The notes: generated by a model not told the origin, from the letters alone. Shown: positions 1 to 7,461, counted from the first letter of the stretch. The stretch: DNA of 8,574 nt from an uncultured Oligoflexia bacterium (GCA_950060715.1 CATLVA010000044.1:1-8574); one strand, 5' to 3'. Numbers and translations are program-made.

Positions 1-339
1 CAAGAGAAGCTTCCAGTTGAGACTGTTCAAGCCTTAATTAAAGAAGCTGTTGAGTATGAGAAAGCTTTCATTACAGAAGCTCTTCCTGTTTCACTTATTG
101 GGATGAATTCTGACCATATGAAGCAATACATCGAATTTGTTGCTGATAGACTTCTTCGCGAAATTGGAGTTCCTGAAGTTTATGGATCAAGCAACCCATT
201 TGATTGGATGGAGTTAATTTCTCTTCAAGGAAAAACAAATTTCTTTGAAAAGAGAGTTGCTGAATACCAAAAAGCAGGAGTTATGAACTCTGTGAAAGGT
301 GACGGCGGATTTGATTTTAATTTAGACATGGATTTCTAG
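1..339 (+). CDS. nrdB: Ribonucleoside-diphosphate reductase, class Ia small (R2, beta) subunit, C-terminal part
   Basis: The 5' end lies outside the window; the frame is open from base 1 and ends at TAG 337-339, giving the last 112 residues. R2 houses the diiron-tyrosyl radical cofactor and passes the radical to the large subunit for reduction of ribonucleoside diphosphates in the cytoplasm. Visible R2 signatures are [44 protein letters not shown] and [13 protein letters not shown], which closely follow the mammalian R2 C-terminus as I recall it. The Tyr encoded at 265-267 (in AEYQKAG) corresponds to the radical-transfer Tyr of the flexible tail (E. coli Tyr356, mouse Tyr370). The tail ends FNLDMDF, very like the mammalian R1-binding heptapeptide FTLDADF and unlike the E. 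coli tail. The iron ligands and radical tyrosine lie upstream and cannot be checked. The gene is 22 bp before nrdA and surely cotranscribed with it. Confidence 0.97.
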   Translation, partial: QEKLPVETVQALIKEAVEYEKAFITEALPVSLIGMNSDHMKQYIEFVADRLLREIGVPEVYGSSNPFDWMELISLQGKTNFFEKRVAEYQKAGVMNSVKGDGGFDFNLDMDF

Positions 340-348
340 AGAATAGAT

Positions 349-353
349 AGGAG
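349..353 (+). promoter_or_regulatory. Ribosome binding site of nrdA
   Basis: AGGAG lies 8 nt before the ATG at 362, inside the 22-bp nrdB-nrdA gap. It supports the chosen nrdA start, which also aligns residue 1 with residue 1 of mammalian R1. There is no room for an internal promoter or terminator here, so nrdA is read from the nrdB transcript. Confidence 0.8.
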
Positions 354-361
354 ATAGAGAG

Positions 362-2812
362 ATGTTTGTAATCACACGTTCAGGGAAAAAAGAGCCCGTA
401 CAATTTGATAAAATTACTCACCGTATTCAAAAACTGACTTACGGTCTTAATACGACTTTCGTAGATGCTATGGAAGTTGCAAAAAGAACAATTCAAGGAT
501 TGTTTGATGGAATTACAACTGAAGAGCTAGATAATCTTTCAGCTGAAGTTGCAGCTTATATGACTTCAACTCACCCTGATTTTGCAAGACTTGCCGGAAG
601 AATTGCTGTTGCAAATCTTCATCGAAAAACTAGTGACTCTTTTATTGAAACTGTTGAAAAGCTGTTTAAGCATGTTGATCCTAAGACAGGGGAGCCAATG
701 TCAGCAATTTCAGAGGAACTTTATAATTTAGCTATCACTCATAAAGATAGAATTGGTGCTGAAATCGCATATTCTCGTGATTTTGAATACGACTATTTCG
801 GGTTTAAAACTCTTGAGAGATCTTACCTTTTAAGAATTGAAGGAAAGATCGTCGAGCGTCCACAACATATGCTTATGAGAGTTGCGCTTGGTATTCATCA
901 AGATGATATTGATGCAGCAATGGATACTTACCATATGTTGAGTGAGAGATGGTTTACTCATGCGACACCAACTCTTTTCAACGCTGGAACTAATAAAGCA
1001 CAAATGTCTTCTTGCTTCCTACTATCAATGAAAGGTGATTCGATTCAAGGGATCTATGACACTCTGAAAGACTGTGCATTAATTTCTCAGTCAGCTGGTG
1101 GAATCGGTCTTTCAATTCATAATATCAGAGCGAAAGGAACTTTCATCAAAGGAACTAATGGATACTCAAATGGTATCGTTCCTATGCTAAGAGTTTTCAA
1201 TGATACAGCAAGATATGTTGATCAAGGGGGAGGAAAGAGAAAAGGTTCTTTTGCTATCTACCTTGAGCCTTGGCATGCTGATATTATGGATTTCTTAGAG
1301 CTTAAGAAAAACCATGGGAAAGAAGAACTAAGAGCTAGAGATCTTTTTTACGCTTTATGGGTAAATGATCTGTTTATGGAGAGAGTTGAGTCTGAAAAAG
1401 AATGGTCTTTATTCTGTCCACATGAGGCTCCAGGTCTTGCTGATACTTATGGAGATAAGTTCCGTGAGTTATACTTGAAGTACGAAAAAGAAGGAAGAGC
1501 AAAGAAAACGATTCCTGCGAGAAAGTTATGGTTTGAGATTCTTCAATCTCAAATTGAGACTGGTTCTCCGTTTATGCTATATAAAGAAGCGGCTAACGAG
1601 AAATCAAATCAAAAGAACTTAGGAACAATTAGATCTTCAAATCTTTGTACTGAGATTATTCAATATACTTCTGATAAAGAAGTTGCGGTTTGTAACCTTG
1701 CATCTCTTGCACTTCCAAAATTTGTTGAAGGTGCTGAGTATAACCATAAGCAACTTTTCGATATTGTTTATAAGGTAACTATTAACCTTAATAAGATTAT
1801 TGATCTTAACTATTATCCTGTTCCAGAAGCTGAATATTCTAACAAGAAAAATAGACCAATTGGACTTGGTGTTCAGGGGTTAGCGGATACTTTTGCTAAG
1901 CTTAAAATGGGATTTGAGTCTGAAGAAGCTAAGAAGTTAAATAAAGAAATTTTTGAAACGATTTATTTTGCGGCTCTGACAGCTTCTTGTGACCTGGCCA
2001 AGAAAGATGGAGCTTATGATTCATATGAAGGATCTCCAATCTCTCAAGGGCAATTACAACATGACTTATGGGGAGTAACTCCAAGTGATCGTTGGGATTG
2101 GAATGAGTTAAGAGCAAAAATTAAAGAGCATGGAGTTAGAAATTCATTATTACTAGCACCAATGCCAACAGCTTCTACTTCGCAGATTTTAGGAAATAAC
2201 GAGTGTATCGAGCCGTTTACTTCGAACCTATACACGAGAAGAGTACTTTCTGGAGAGTTTCCAGTAATTAACAAGTACTTAGTTCAAGACCTAATTAATC
2301 TTGATCTGTGGAATGAGCAGATGAAAAACGAGATTATTAAGCATAATGGTTCAATTCAAAATATTGATGCCATTCCTATGGAGCTAAAAGAACTGTATAA
2401 GACTGTGTGGGAAATTAAGCAGAAGTCGATTATCGATATGGCCAAGGATAGAGGAGCTTTCATTGACCAATCTCAATCGCTTAATATTCACATGCAAGAT
2501 GTAAACATGGGTAAACTAAGTTCAATGCACTTCCATGCATGGAGATCAGGACTTAAAACCGGAATGTATTACTTAAGAACTAAAGCAGCAAGTGATGCGA
2601 TCAAGTTTACAGTAAAAGATGAAAACAAAGGTGCTGAGATCAAACAAAACGAAAATGCTATGGTAATGAGTGATGGCTCGGCAAGTGCTGCTGCAGGAAT
2701 GATGGCAGCTAACGACGGTGTTATTCAGGCTCAACCTGGTCAGTATAGTGATGAAGAAGCAATGATGTGTTCATTAGATAATCCAGAGGATTGTATTGCC
2801 TGTGGATCATAG
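362..2812 (+). CDS. nrdA: Ribonucleoside-diphosphate reductase, class Ia large (R1, alpha) subunit, eukaryote-like
   Basis: Catalyses reduction of ribonucleoside diphosphates to deoxyribonucleotides with the R2 radical. It is complete at 816 residues. Residues 1-90 form an ATP-cone; Asp57, whose mutation in mouse R1 abolishes dATP inhibition, is present, so overall dATP feedback is predicted. The specificity-loop residue Asp226 (in MKGDSIQG) is conserved. Catalytic residues are Cys218 (SSCFLLS), Asn427/Cys429/Glu431 (NLCTEI) and Cys444 (CNLASLALP), falling on exactly the human/mouse R1 numbers. The radical-relay pair is Tyr736-Tyr737 (GMYYLRT), and the motif [15 protein letters not shown] is also present. 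The C-terminal shuttle cysteines are Cys811 and Cys814 (ECIACGS-like end DCIACGS), as in eukaryotic R1. The tail before them (about 765-805) is rich in Ala, Ser, Gly, Met and Gln and makes the protein about 25 residues longer than human R1. No intein or intron interrupts it. It is the second gene of the nrdBA operon, followed by a terminator. Confidence 0.99.
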   Translation: MFVITRSGKKEPVQFDKITHRIQKLTYGLNTTFVDAMEVAKRTIQGLFDGITTEELDNLSAEVAAYMTSTHPDFARLAGRIAVANLHRKTSDSFIETVEKLFKHVDPKTGEPMSAISEELYNLAITHKDRIGAEIAYSRDFEYDYFGFKTLERSYLLRIEGKIVERPQHMLMRVALGIHQDDIDAAMDTYHMLSERWFTHATPTLFNAGTNKAQMSSCFLLSMKGDSIQGIYDTLKDCALISQSAGGIGLSIHNIRAKGTFIKGTNGYSNGIVPMLRVFNDTARYVDQGGGKRKGSFAIYLEPWHADIMDFLELKKNHGKEELRARDLFYALWVNDLFMERVESEKEWSLFCPHEAPGLADTYGDKFRELYLKYEKEGRAKKTIPARKLWFEILQSQIETGSPFMLYKEAANEKSNQKNLGTIRSSNLCTEIIQYTSDKEVAVCNLASLALPKFVEGAEYNHKQLFDIVYKVTINLNKIIDLNYYPVPEAEYSNKKNRPIGLGVQGLADTFAKLKMGFESEEAKKLNKEIFETIYFAALTASCDLAKKDGAYDSYEGSPISQGQLQHDLWGVTPSDRWDWNELRAKIKEHGVRNSLLLAPMPTASTSQILGNNECIEPFTSNLYTRRVLSGEFPVINKYLVQDLINLDLWNEQMKNEIIKHNGSIQNIDAIPMELKELYKTVWEIKQKSIIDMAKDRGAFIDQSQSLNIHMQDVNMGKLSSMHFHAWRSGLKTGMYYLRTKAASDAIKFTVKDENKGAEIKQNENAMVMSDGSASAAAGMMAANDGVIQAQPGQYSDEEAMMCSLDNPEDCIACGS

Positions 2813-2840
2813 GATTTTTCCTAAAAAGCCATAAATTTCA

Positions 2841-2870
2841 AAAGCCGCTTTTATAAGCGGCTTTTTTTTT
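2841..2870 (+). terminator. Intrinsic terminator of the nrdBA operon
   Basis: A perfect 10-bp stem, AAAGCCGCTT (2841-2850) with AAGCGGCTTT (2855-2864), encloses the loop TTAT. The run of T continues to 2870. It starts 28 bp after the nrdA stop. The A-rich left arm and T-rich right arm could also give partial termination from the minus strand, but no gene approaches from that side. Confidence 0.95.
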
Positions 2871-2894
2871 CCGATTGATTTAGTTTTCCCCTCA

Positions 2895-2923
2895 TTGAAT
2901 CAAATACCTAGAGCGATTAAAAT
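2895..2923 (+). promoter_or_regulatory. Sigma70-like promoter of the exporter/barrel operon
   Basis: TTGAAT (2895-2900, four of six consensus bases) is separated by exactly 17 bp from TAAAAT (2918-2923, five of six). The expected start of transcription is near 2930, giving a leader of about 25 nt. It sits just after the nrdA terminator and before the 2955 start codon, so the exporter gene begins a new transcription unit. The call rests on motif match and spacing only. Confidence 0.65.
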
Positions 2924-2954
2924 ATTGATTATACATCTATAACTTCGAGGATTT

Positions 2955-5162
2955 ATGAAAAACTATTTTGCTCTGGTACTGTTTTTTTTAGGGCTTACGG
3001 CTGCGAGTTTAACTTTAAATATCTCGAATATACCTGAAAGTTATATCGCAGATGATCTTCCCTCTCATGTCGTGCACAGAGACATCAAAAATAATTTCCA
3101 TACTGGTGATAATTTAATATTTGTTTTTCAAGGTGAAGAGAAGTTTGATCTCAAAACTTTAAAAAAATTAAAAAATTTTGTTGTGGCCGTAGAAAAAATA
3201 GAAGGTACCCAAAAGGTCCGTTCGATTTTCAGTCATGAATTCATTACAGGCTATGAGGATGGTTTTTCGGTAGAAAAGGTATTTAGGTCATTCATAAATG
3301 AAGAGGAAAAAGAAAAAGCTTTAGCACTATTTGAAAAAGATCCGTTTATTAATGACCTCCTCGTTTCAAAAGATGGAACGAAGTTCTCTGTCATTATAGA
3401 ACCAGAAGACCTCACGAATAGTCTTATCCGTTACAAATATGAGAATGAAATCCTAGGTGAAATTGAAAGTGTGGGGCTCAAAGACAATAAAATTGCTTAC
3501 GGCGGAAATTTCGCATTGGATATGTTTCAATTTAGAGAACTTCTTAATATGGTAGGCTTTGCTATTCCTTGTATTTTCACCATTGGATTAATTATTATTT
3601 TTGCTTTGTTTAGGTCAAAAATATTATTGATCTGGGGAGCTATTTTTAATCTACTGGCCTCTAATTTCGCTTTTTTGATATTTGCCATTTTTAGATTCGA
3701 TGTCAACCTTGTATCCTCCATCATACCGGCGCTCAATTTAGCTGTTTCAATTGCTTTCCTAGTACATTTATACAACAGTCTTTTGTTGTTGAGTACAGAT
3801 GGTAAGGATAATTATATTCCACGAGCTATCAAAGAAATAGATCGATCATGTTTCTATTCAGCCCTGACTACCAGTATTGGACTCTTATCTCTATCTATTA
3901 GCGATATTCCACCTCTATATACGCTTGGTACTGTTAGTGGAATAAGTGTCATGGTTATTTATATTCTTGTCCTTAAAGTACTCCCAAAATTTTTAGAGCG
4001 ATTTGAAACCCAAATCAGGATAGACCTTTCAAAAATTCAAGAGAAAAAGCGCGTTGGAAAAATCTCAAGTCGTATCTCTGAAATCGTCTTTACTTATCCT
4101 GGAAGGATTATTCTGGCCACCTTAGTTCTATGCTTAGCCTGTATTCCCTTTGTAACGAAGGTAAAAAGTGAATCGAGCATGTACGAGTTTTTTAGTAAAG
4201 ACCATCCAATAAATGTATCTAATAATGAAATCAGAGAGACTTTTTCTGGTACCACGATGGTGTCAGTACTATTTGAGGGCGGAGGCTATCTCACTTCAGA
4301 TTTTCTGTCTCGTTTAGAAAAGGCTACTGTAGAGATAGAATCAAGAAAAAATGTGGATAGAGCGTTTTCAGCAAACAAAATAATCAAGCAAATTAACCGT
4401 TCCTTTCAGGGAGGGAGAGAGGATGCATTCGTAATCCCCCCTGATGATGCTTTAATCGAGCAGTATCTTTTTGTTTATGATGGTACTGATCTTTATGATT
4501 TTTTGAGTAGAGATTATAATAATTTACTCATGCGAATTAATTTATCAGTTGATAAGGCCAATGAGTCAGAAGTTGAAATCAATACTATTAGAGAAAGTAT
4601 GAAGAAGTATTTTCCTGAAGGAGGATGGAGAATTGGTGGCTATGGGGTGATGTTTTCAGATCAAGAAAATCTTATTGTAGGGGACTTGTTTAAAAGCACC
4701 CTGATTTGTTTTGGTCTCATATGGTTACTGATGCTTTTACTTTGGCGTTCATTCAGTATTTCGGTTATTGGTATGCTACCAAATTTATCACCTGTACTAA
4801 TTATGTTTGCTTTAATGGGAATATTCACAATTTGGTTAGATATAGGGACAGCTATGATTGCATCCGTAACCATGGGAATAGCGGTGGATGATACCATTCA
4901 TATGCTTCATGGTATTTGGAGCCGCAAAGATCTGATGGGATTTGAACAGGCAATAAAAACAACTTTGAATGAAACTGGTAGTGCAATTTTCATGACAACG
5001 CTTATTCTATTTTCCCAGTTTTTTGTGCTTTCGTTTTCAAGTTTTTATCCAGTCAAATTTTTTGGAGCGCTAACATCAGCGGGACTTGTAGCCGCTATGG
5101 TATTTGATTTGTTTTTTGTGCCTTCATTAATTTTATTCGCAAAAAGAAAAGGTTTATTATAA
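2955..5162 (+). CDS. RND-superfamily (MMPL-type) exporter, inner membrane
   Basis: 735 residues with the duplicated RND layout. TM1 is at about 1-22, a periplasmic domain at 23-195, and TM2-6 at roughly 200-220, 223-245, 255-280, 299-318 and 322-344. TM7 is at about 384-402, a second periplasmic domain at 403-575, and TM8-12 lie between 580 and 730. TM10 carries MGIAVDDTIHMLHG with Asp645-Asp646, the proton-relay signature of MMPL/Patched-like RND proteins. The equivalent TM4 stretch reads LAVSIAFLVHL (Ser265-Ile266), so the acidic pair is missing from the first half. The length of about 735 and the single polypeptide fit proton-driven lipid or hydrophobe exporters rather than the roughly 1,000-residue AcrB drug pumps. 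The start is ATG with GAGG at 2947-2950. The next gene encodes an outer-membrane barrel and overlaps its stop region, implying translational coupling. Substrate is unknown; export of a lipid-like molecule is inferred from family and context. Confidence 0.9.
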   Translation: MKNYFALVLFFLGLTAASLTLNISNIPESYIADDLPSHVVHRDIKNNFHTGDNLIFVFQGEEKFDLKTLKKLKNFVVAVEKIEGTQKVRSIFSHEFITGYEDGFSVEKVFRSFINEEEKEKALALFEKDPFINDLLVSKDGTKFSVIIEPEDLTNSLIRYKYENEILGEIESVGLKDNKIAYGGNFALDMFQFRELLNMVGFAIPCIFTIGLIIIFALFRSKILLIWGAIFNLLASNFAFLIFAIFRFDVNLVSSIIPALNLAVSIAFLVHLYNSLLLLSTDGKDNYIPRAIKEIDRSCFYSALTTSIGLLSLSISDIPPLYTLGTVSGISVMVIYILVLKVLPKFLERFETQIRIDLSKIQEKKRVGKISSRISEIVFTYPGRIILATLVLCLACIPFVTKVKSESSMYEFFSKDHPINVSNNEIRETFSGTTMVSVLFEGGGYLTSDFLSRLEKATVEIESRKNVDRAFSANKIIKQINRSFQGGREDAFVIPPDDALIEQYLFVYDGTDLYDFLSRDYNNLLMRINLSVDKANESEVEINTIRESMKKYFPEGGWRIGGYGVMFSDQENLIVGDLFKSTLICFGLIWLLMLLLWRSFSISVIGMLPNLSPVLIMFALMGIFTIWLDIGTAMIASVTMGIAVDDTIHMLHGIWSRKDLMGFEQAIKTTLNETGSAIFMTTLILFSQFFVLSFSSFYPVKFFGALTSAGLVAAMVFDLFFVPSLILFAKRKGLL

Positions 5163-5167
5163 AGATT
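5147..5167 (+). promoter_or_regulatory. Translation-start region of the barrel gene with no canonical start codon
   Basis: The barrel frame is open upstream to a TGA at 5105-5107, and between there and 5192 it contains no ATG, GTG or TTG. Candidate non-canonical starts are ATT 5156, ATA 5159 and ATT 5165. A purine-rich AAAAGG lies at 5147-5152. ATT 5156 gives the best signal peptide. If base 5158 were G instead of T, the sequence would read ATGA, with ATG at 5156 starting the barrel gene and TGA at 5157 ending the exporter gene, a classic coupled junction. Confidence 0.5.
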
Positions 5168-6652
5168 TTACTTCCTCTTATATTTATACTTTTGAGTTTG
5201 AGTCTTCAGGCCAAAGAGAAGCTTTACAATGCTAAACAAGCATCAAAGATTAAAATTGAACTCGATAAAGAGGGACTAAAGTACAATATTCAAAAACGTG
5301 TAAAAACTCAGTTGGTCTACTATGTTGTAACTCCTAGAAAATTCAAAAAATCCAGACAAATAAGAGTAAAGAAGCGCTCAATGTCTATTGTTCGAGTTTT
5401 TGATGATAAGAAATTGGCAAACAAGTTTATAGGTTTTATGAAGAAGAAATATCCTAAATTACCTATGTATATTCTAAAAAAACAGAAAAAGCATAATTGG
5501 TACTCTTTTAAAATCGTAGATGAAAGTATATATGAATGGGACTTGTCCCCGGGGCACGCGCGAGCAGTTTTCTCGCAAGATGCAAAAAAATATTCATCAC
5601 AGTTTTATGACTTAAAGACGGGATTAGATTTCCAAATAAACTCGCTACAATTAAGAACGAATATAAGAGCCGAGAGTTTAATTGAAAAAAATAGTAGGGC
5701 CAATATAAGTGAGGCGAGAGTTGGGTTAGATGAATTTTATGGGAAGTGGAACAGTGACAAGTTTTCACTTACATTAGGGCGTCAGCTTTTTTCTTGGGGC
5801 ATTTTTGATGAATTCTCGCAATTTGATCGTGTTAGCTTCAGAAATATCAATCGATTTCCATTTGATGTTCAAGATATGTACCGAAGACCTATAACTGCAG
5901 TTAGACTAACTAACTATATAGGATCTCTTACGATCGACTCTTTTGTGGAATTGGTGAGTGAGGAGGATAGATTTCTCTCTAAGAATGCAAATTTCTCTCC
6001 GATCGCAGAAAGTACACTGACCTTGGTTGAAGTTCCAAGGCAAGAGGCTTCATATGGTATTAGAGTAAAATCTTTTGGCGGGCTAGAGTATTCACTTAAT
6101 TTTATGCGTGCCCCAACTCTTCTACCTGTCGTGTATTTAAATAAAAATTTCGAACTGGAAACAACTTATCCTAATGAAGAGTTGATGGGGATTGATGTTG
6201 TCCACTCAATAGATAATTTACTTTTGAAATTTGAAGTGGCGTATTTCAATAAAGCGGTTGGTGTGGATGATGATCTTAATTTAATTCTAGGCAAAAGAAA
6301 TAGCTACAGTATTGGATTTGATAGCTACTTTTCCTTTTTCGATTTTAATTGGAATTTTCAGGCAAGAAGTGAAGATTTTACTGCTGATGACTCAGGAGAA
6401 ACCACTCGCTCTTCAATATTTATTTCTGAGTTTCGTAAGAAGTTTTTTGCGGAAAAAATGACCTTAGGATTGAGAAATATTATTTTTGGAGCTGATGGAA
6501 GTGGATATCAGAAATTATTTTTAGGATACACTTACAGCGACAGTTTAGACTTTGAGCTCTCCCAACATAGCTTTGATGGGAGAGCTGATACAACTTTTGG
6601 TATTTTTGCAGACAAAGATTATATCGATTTTTCTTTCAAATACTTATTTTAG
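5156..6652 (+). CDS. Outer-membrane beta-barrel protein, DUF1302-like, with basic N-terminal domain
   Basis: The first canonical start is TTG 5192 (486 residues), but it cuts into a signal peptide; I start at ATT 5156 (498 residues), so the exact start is uncertain. Residues 1-19, IIKILLPLIFILLSLSLQA, form a textbook signal peptide with cleavage after Gln-Ala. Residues 20 to about 120 are a very Lys/Arg-rich domain with apparent alpha-beta-beta-alpha-beta order. From about 140 onward come alternating strands. The segment LGRQLFSWGIFDEFSQFDR plus the following RRPITAVRLTNYIGSL resembles the GRQ-x-WG-D pattern and conserved strands of DUF1302 porin-like proteins. The chain ends FKYLF, a C-terminal Phe with Tyr at -3, as recognised by the BAM machinery. 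It is the second gene of the exporter operon, suggesting an outer-membrane partner of the RND protein. Its 3' end overlaps the opposite gene by 9 bp. Family assignment is moderate; barrel nature is strong. Confidence 0.8.
   Translation: MIKILLPLIFILLSLSLQAKEKLYNAKQASKIKIELDKEGLKYNIQKRVKTQLVYYVVTPRKFKKSRQIRVKKRSMSIVRVFDDKKLANKFIGFMKKKYPKLPMYILKKQKKHNWYSFKIVDESIYEWDLSPGHARAVFSQDAKKYSSQFYDLKTGLDFQINSLQLRTNIRAESLIEKNSRANISEARVGLDEFYGKWNSDKFSLTLGRQLFSWGIFDEFSQFDRVSFRNINRFPFDVQDMYRRPITAVRLTNYIGSLTIDSFVELVSEEDRFLSKNANFSPIAESTLTLVEVPRQEASYGIRVKSFGGLEYSLNFMRAPTLLPVVYLNKNFELETTYPNEELMGIDVVHSIDNLLLKFEVAYFNKAVGVDDDLNLILGKRNSYSIGFDSYFSFFDFNWNFQARSEDFTADDSGETTRSSIFISEFRKKFFAEKMTLGLRNIIFGADGSGYQKLFLGYTYSDSLDFELSQHSFDGRADTTFGIFADKDYIDFSFKYLF
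6555..6586. repeat. Perfect 10-bp inverted repeat (hairpin) inside the 3' end of the barrel gene
   Basis: AGCTCTCCCA (6555-6564) and TGGGAGAGCT (6577-6586) are exact reverse complements around a 12-nt loop, with six G:C pairs. On the plus strand it lies within codons, ending 66 bp before the barrel stop. On the minus strand it lies 58 nt downstream of the LolA-like gene's stop. No T-tract follows on either strand, so it is not a standard intrinsic terminator. It could stabilise or end transcripts of the convergent pair, or be chance. Confidence 0.5.
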
Positions 6653-7420
6653 ATATGTTTGAACTCTACTTAAATTAGTTAAAATATTGGGCTCAAAAAT
6701 ATAACCTGGCAAATTTTTAGGATTATTTGTTTTTAAGACTTCTGTCAAAGTCTGGTGATTAAGCTTAAGATCCTTTACCAGAGATTTATGTGGAACGATT
6801 GCATTTCCCACCTTCTTAAAATTAGTGTTTTCTACAGTTTTAATTAATTTTCCATTTTTGTAATGATTGGATTTCAATATTGTATAATCTTTGGCAGAGA
6901 CGATTGCCACAGATCGATCGTAAATAGAACTAGAGGCTTTTTTAGGAATACTCTCAAGCATATATTTTTGATCTTTTTTCGATTCCTTTAGGATCTTATG
7001 ATTATCCATATCTGGAGATCTAGATTCGAGGTCTTGATAAGTTAAATCTGAATTTACAAACCGACCACCTTTATTCGAGCTGGAGATCCTTCGCGACTTT
7101 TTTAGAGCTGGTAGGTAGAGCCATTGATCCGAATTTTCACTCTTTTTGTTATGAGTAAGGAAGGCCGTATTTTTGAATTTTCGAGGCTCATTAAAAACAA
7201 TTAGAAATTGAGAATCAAACTTATTTTTATCAGTCGAAATAATCACCATTTCTCTTTCTGATTTATTATTTGATTTATCAGTTAGTGTCATTTTAACTTT
7301 CTGAACTTGGAAGGCATTTCGATTGCTATCAAATACCTTTTGAGCAAGCTCCTGACCTGTAAGAGCGTAAATTGATGAACTAAATCCTATGATTAGTAAA
7401 CTTAATGAAATCTTGAACAC
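6644..7420 (-). CDS. Periplasmic LolA-like 'outer membrane lipoprotein-sorting' family protein
   Basis: 258 residues. The start is GTG at 7420-7418, chosen because AGGAG (complement of 7429-7433) sits 8 nt upstream and because it opens a clear signal peptide, MFKISLSLLIIGFSSSIYA (1-19). The mature part starts LTGQELAQKVFDSN. Family hallmarks follow: beta-strand rich KVKMTLTD near 41-48, FLIVFNEPRKFKNTAFL (72-88), W100-LYLPALKKSRRI, and the S-N-K-G-G-x-F-x-x-SDLTYQDLE loop at 115-132. This pattern is typical of COG2834/LolA_like proteins often encoded beside MMPL/RND exporters. It differs from housekeeping LolA, which shuttles lipoproteins from LolCDE. The half-barrel fold binds acyl chains, so a periplasmic lipid-carrier role between the RND protein and the barrel is inferred. 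It is transcribed alone, convergent to the barrel gene (stop TAA at 6646-6644) and divergent from the acyltransferase gene. Confidence 0.88.
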   Translation of the reverse strand: MFKISLSLLIIGFSSSIYALTGQELAQKVFDSNRNAFQVQKVKMTLTDKSNNKSEREMVIISTDKNKFDSQFLIVFNEPRKFKNTAFLTHNKKSENSDQWLYLPALKKSRRISSSNKGGRFVNSDLTYQDLESRSPDMDNHKILKESKKDQKYMLESIPKKASSSIYDRSVAIVSAKDYTILKSNHYKNGKLIKTVENTNFKKVGNAIVPHKSLVKDLKLNHQTLTEVLKTNNPKNLPGYIFEPNILTNLSRVQTYLK

Positions 7421-7428
7421 TAGTATAA

Positions 7429-7433
7429 CTCCT
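7429..7433 (-). promoter_or_regulatory. Ribosome binding site deciding the GTG start of the LolA-like gene
   Basis: The minus strand reads CAGGAGTTATACTA before GTG. AGGAG is the complement of 7429-7433, with 8 nt of spacing. No ATG upstream in frame fits better, and the GTG start gives a complete signal peptide. Confidence 0.8.
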
Positions 7434-7455
7434 GAATACTTTATTAATTAAGCTC

Positions 7456-7461
7456 ATTATA
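7456..7461 (-). promoter_or_regulatory. Consensus -10 element for the LolA-like gene
   Basis: The complement of 7456-7461 is TATAAT, a perfect -10, placing transcription start near 7449 and a leader of about 29 nt. At 16-18 bp upstream the sequence (around TCCAAT) is a poor -35 and there is no extended -10 TG. The promoter may therefore be weak or need an activator. Confidence 0.45.

Noticed and set aside
362..2812. Possible intein or intron in nrdA, a frequent insertion site for such elements
   Set aside because: All catalytic blocks are contiguous and residue numbers match human R1 up to at least Cys444, with a one-residue offset at the Tyr pair. There is no inserted segment.
2813..2954. 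Riboswitch or small RNA in the gap between nrdA and the exporter gene
   Set aside because: The gap is filled by the terminator and a promoter. The predicted leader is only about 25 nt, too short for a riboswitch.
5136..5165. A -1 frameshift in the A-rich tract that would fuse the exporter to the barrel protein
   Set aside because: The frames are related by -1 and the tract is slippery-looking, but the in-frame heptamer (A AAA AGA) does not allow good re-pairing in the A site. There is no stimulatory stem or pseudoknot. The result would place a signal peptide in mid-protein. A coupled separate start is simpler.
5545..5565. GC-rich spot with an 8-bp CCCCGGGG palindrome in the AT-rich barrel gene
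   Set aside because: It encodes an ordinary Ser-Pro-Gly-His-Ala-Arg stretch in frame and is too short to suggest transfer or a recombination site.
6644..7420. Housekeeping lolA
   Set aside because: The SDLTYQDL and WLYLPALKK motifs belong to the wider exporter-associated LolA_like/COG2834 group, and the context is an RND exporter rather than typical lolA neighbours. No gene symbol was given.
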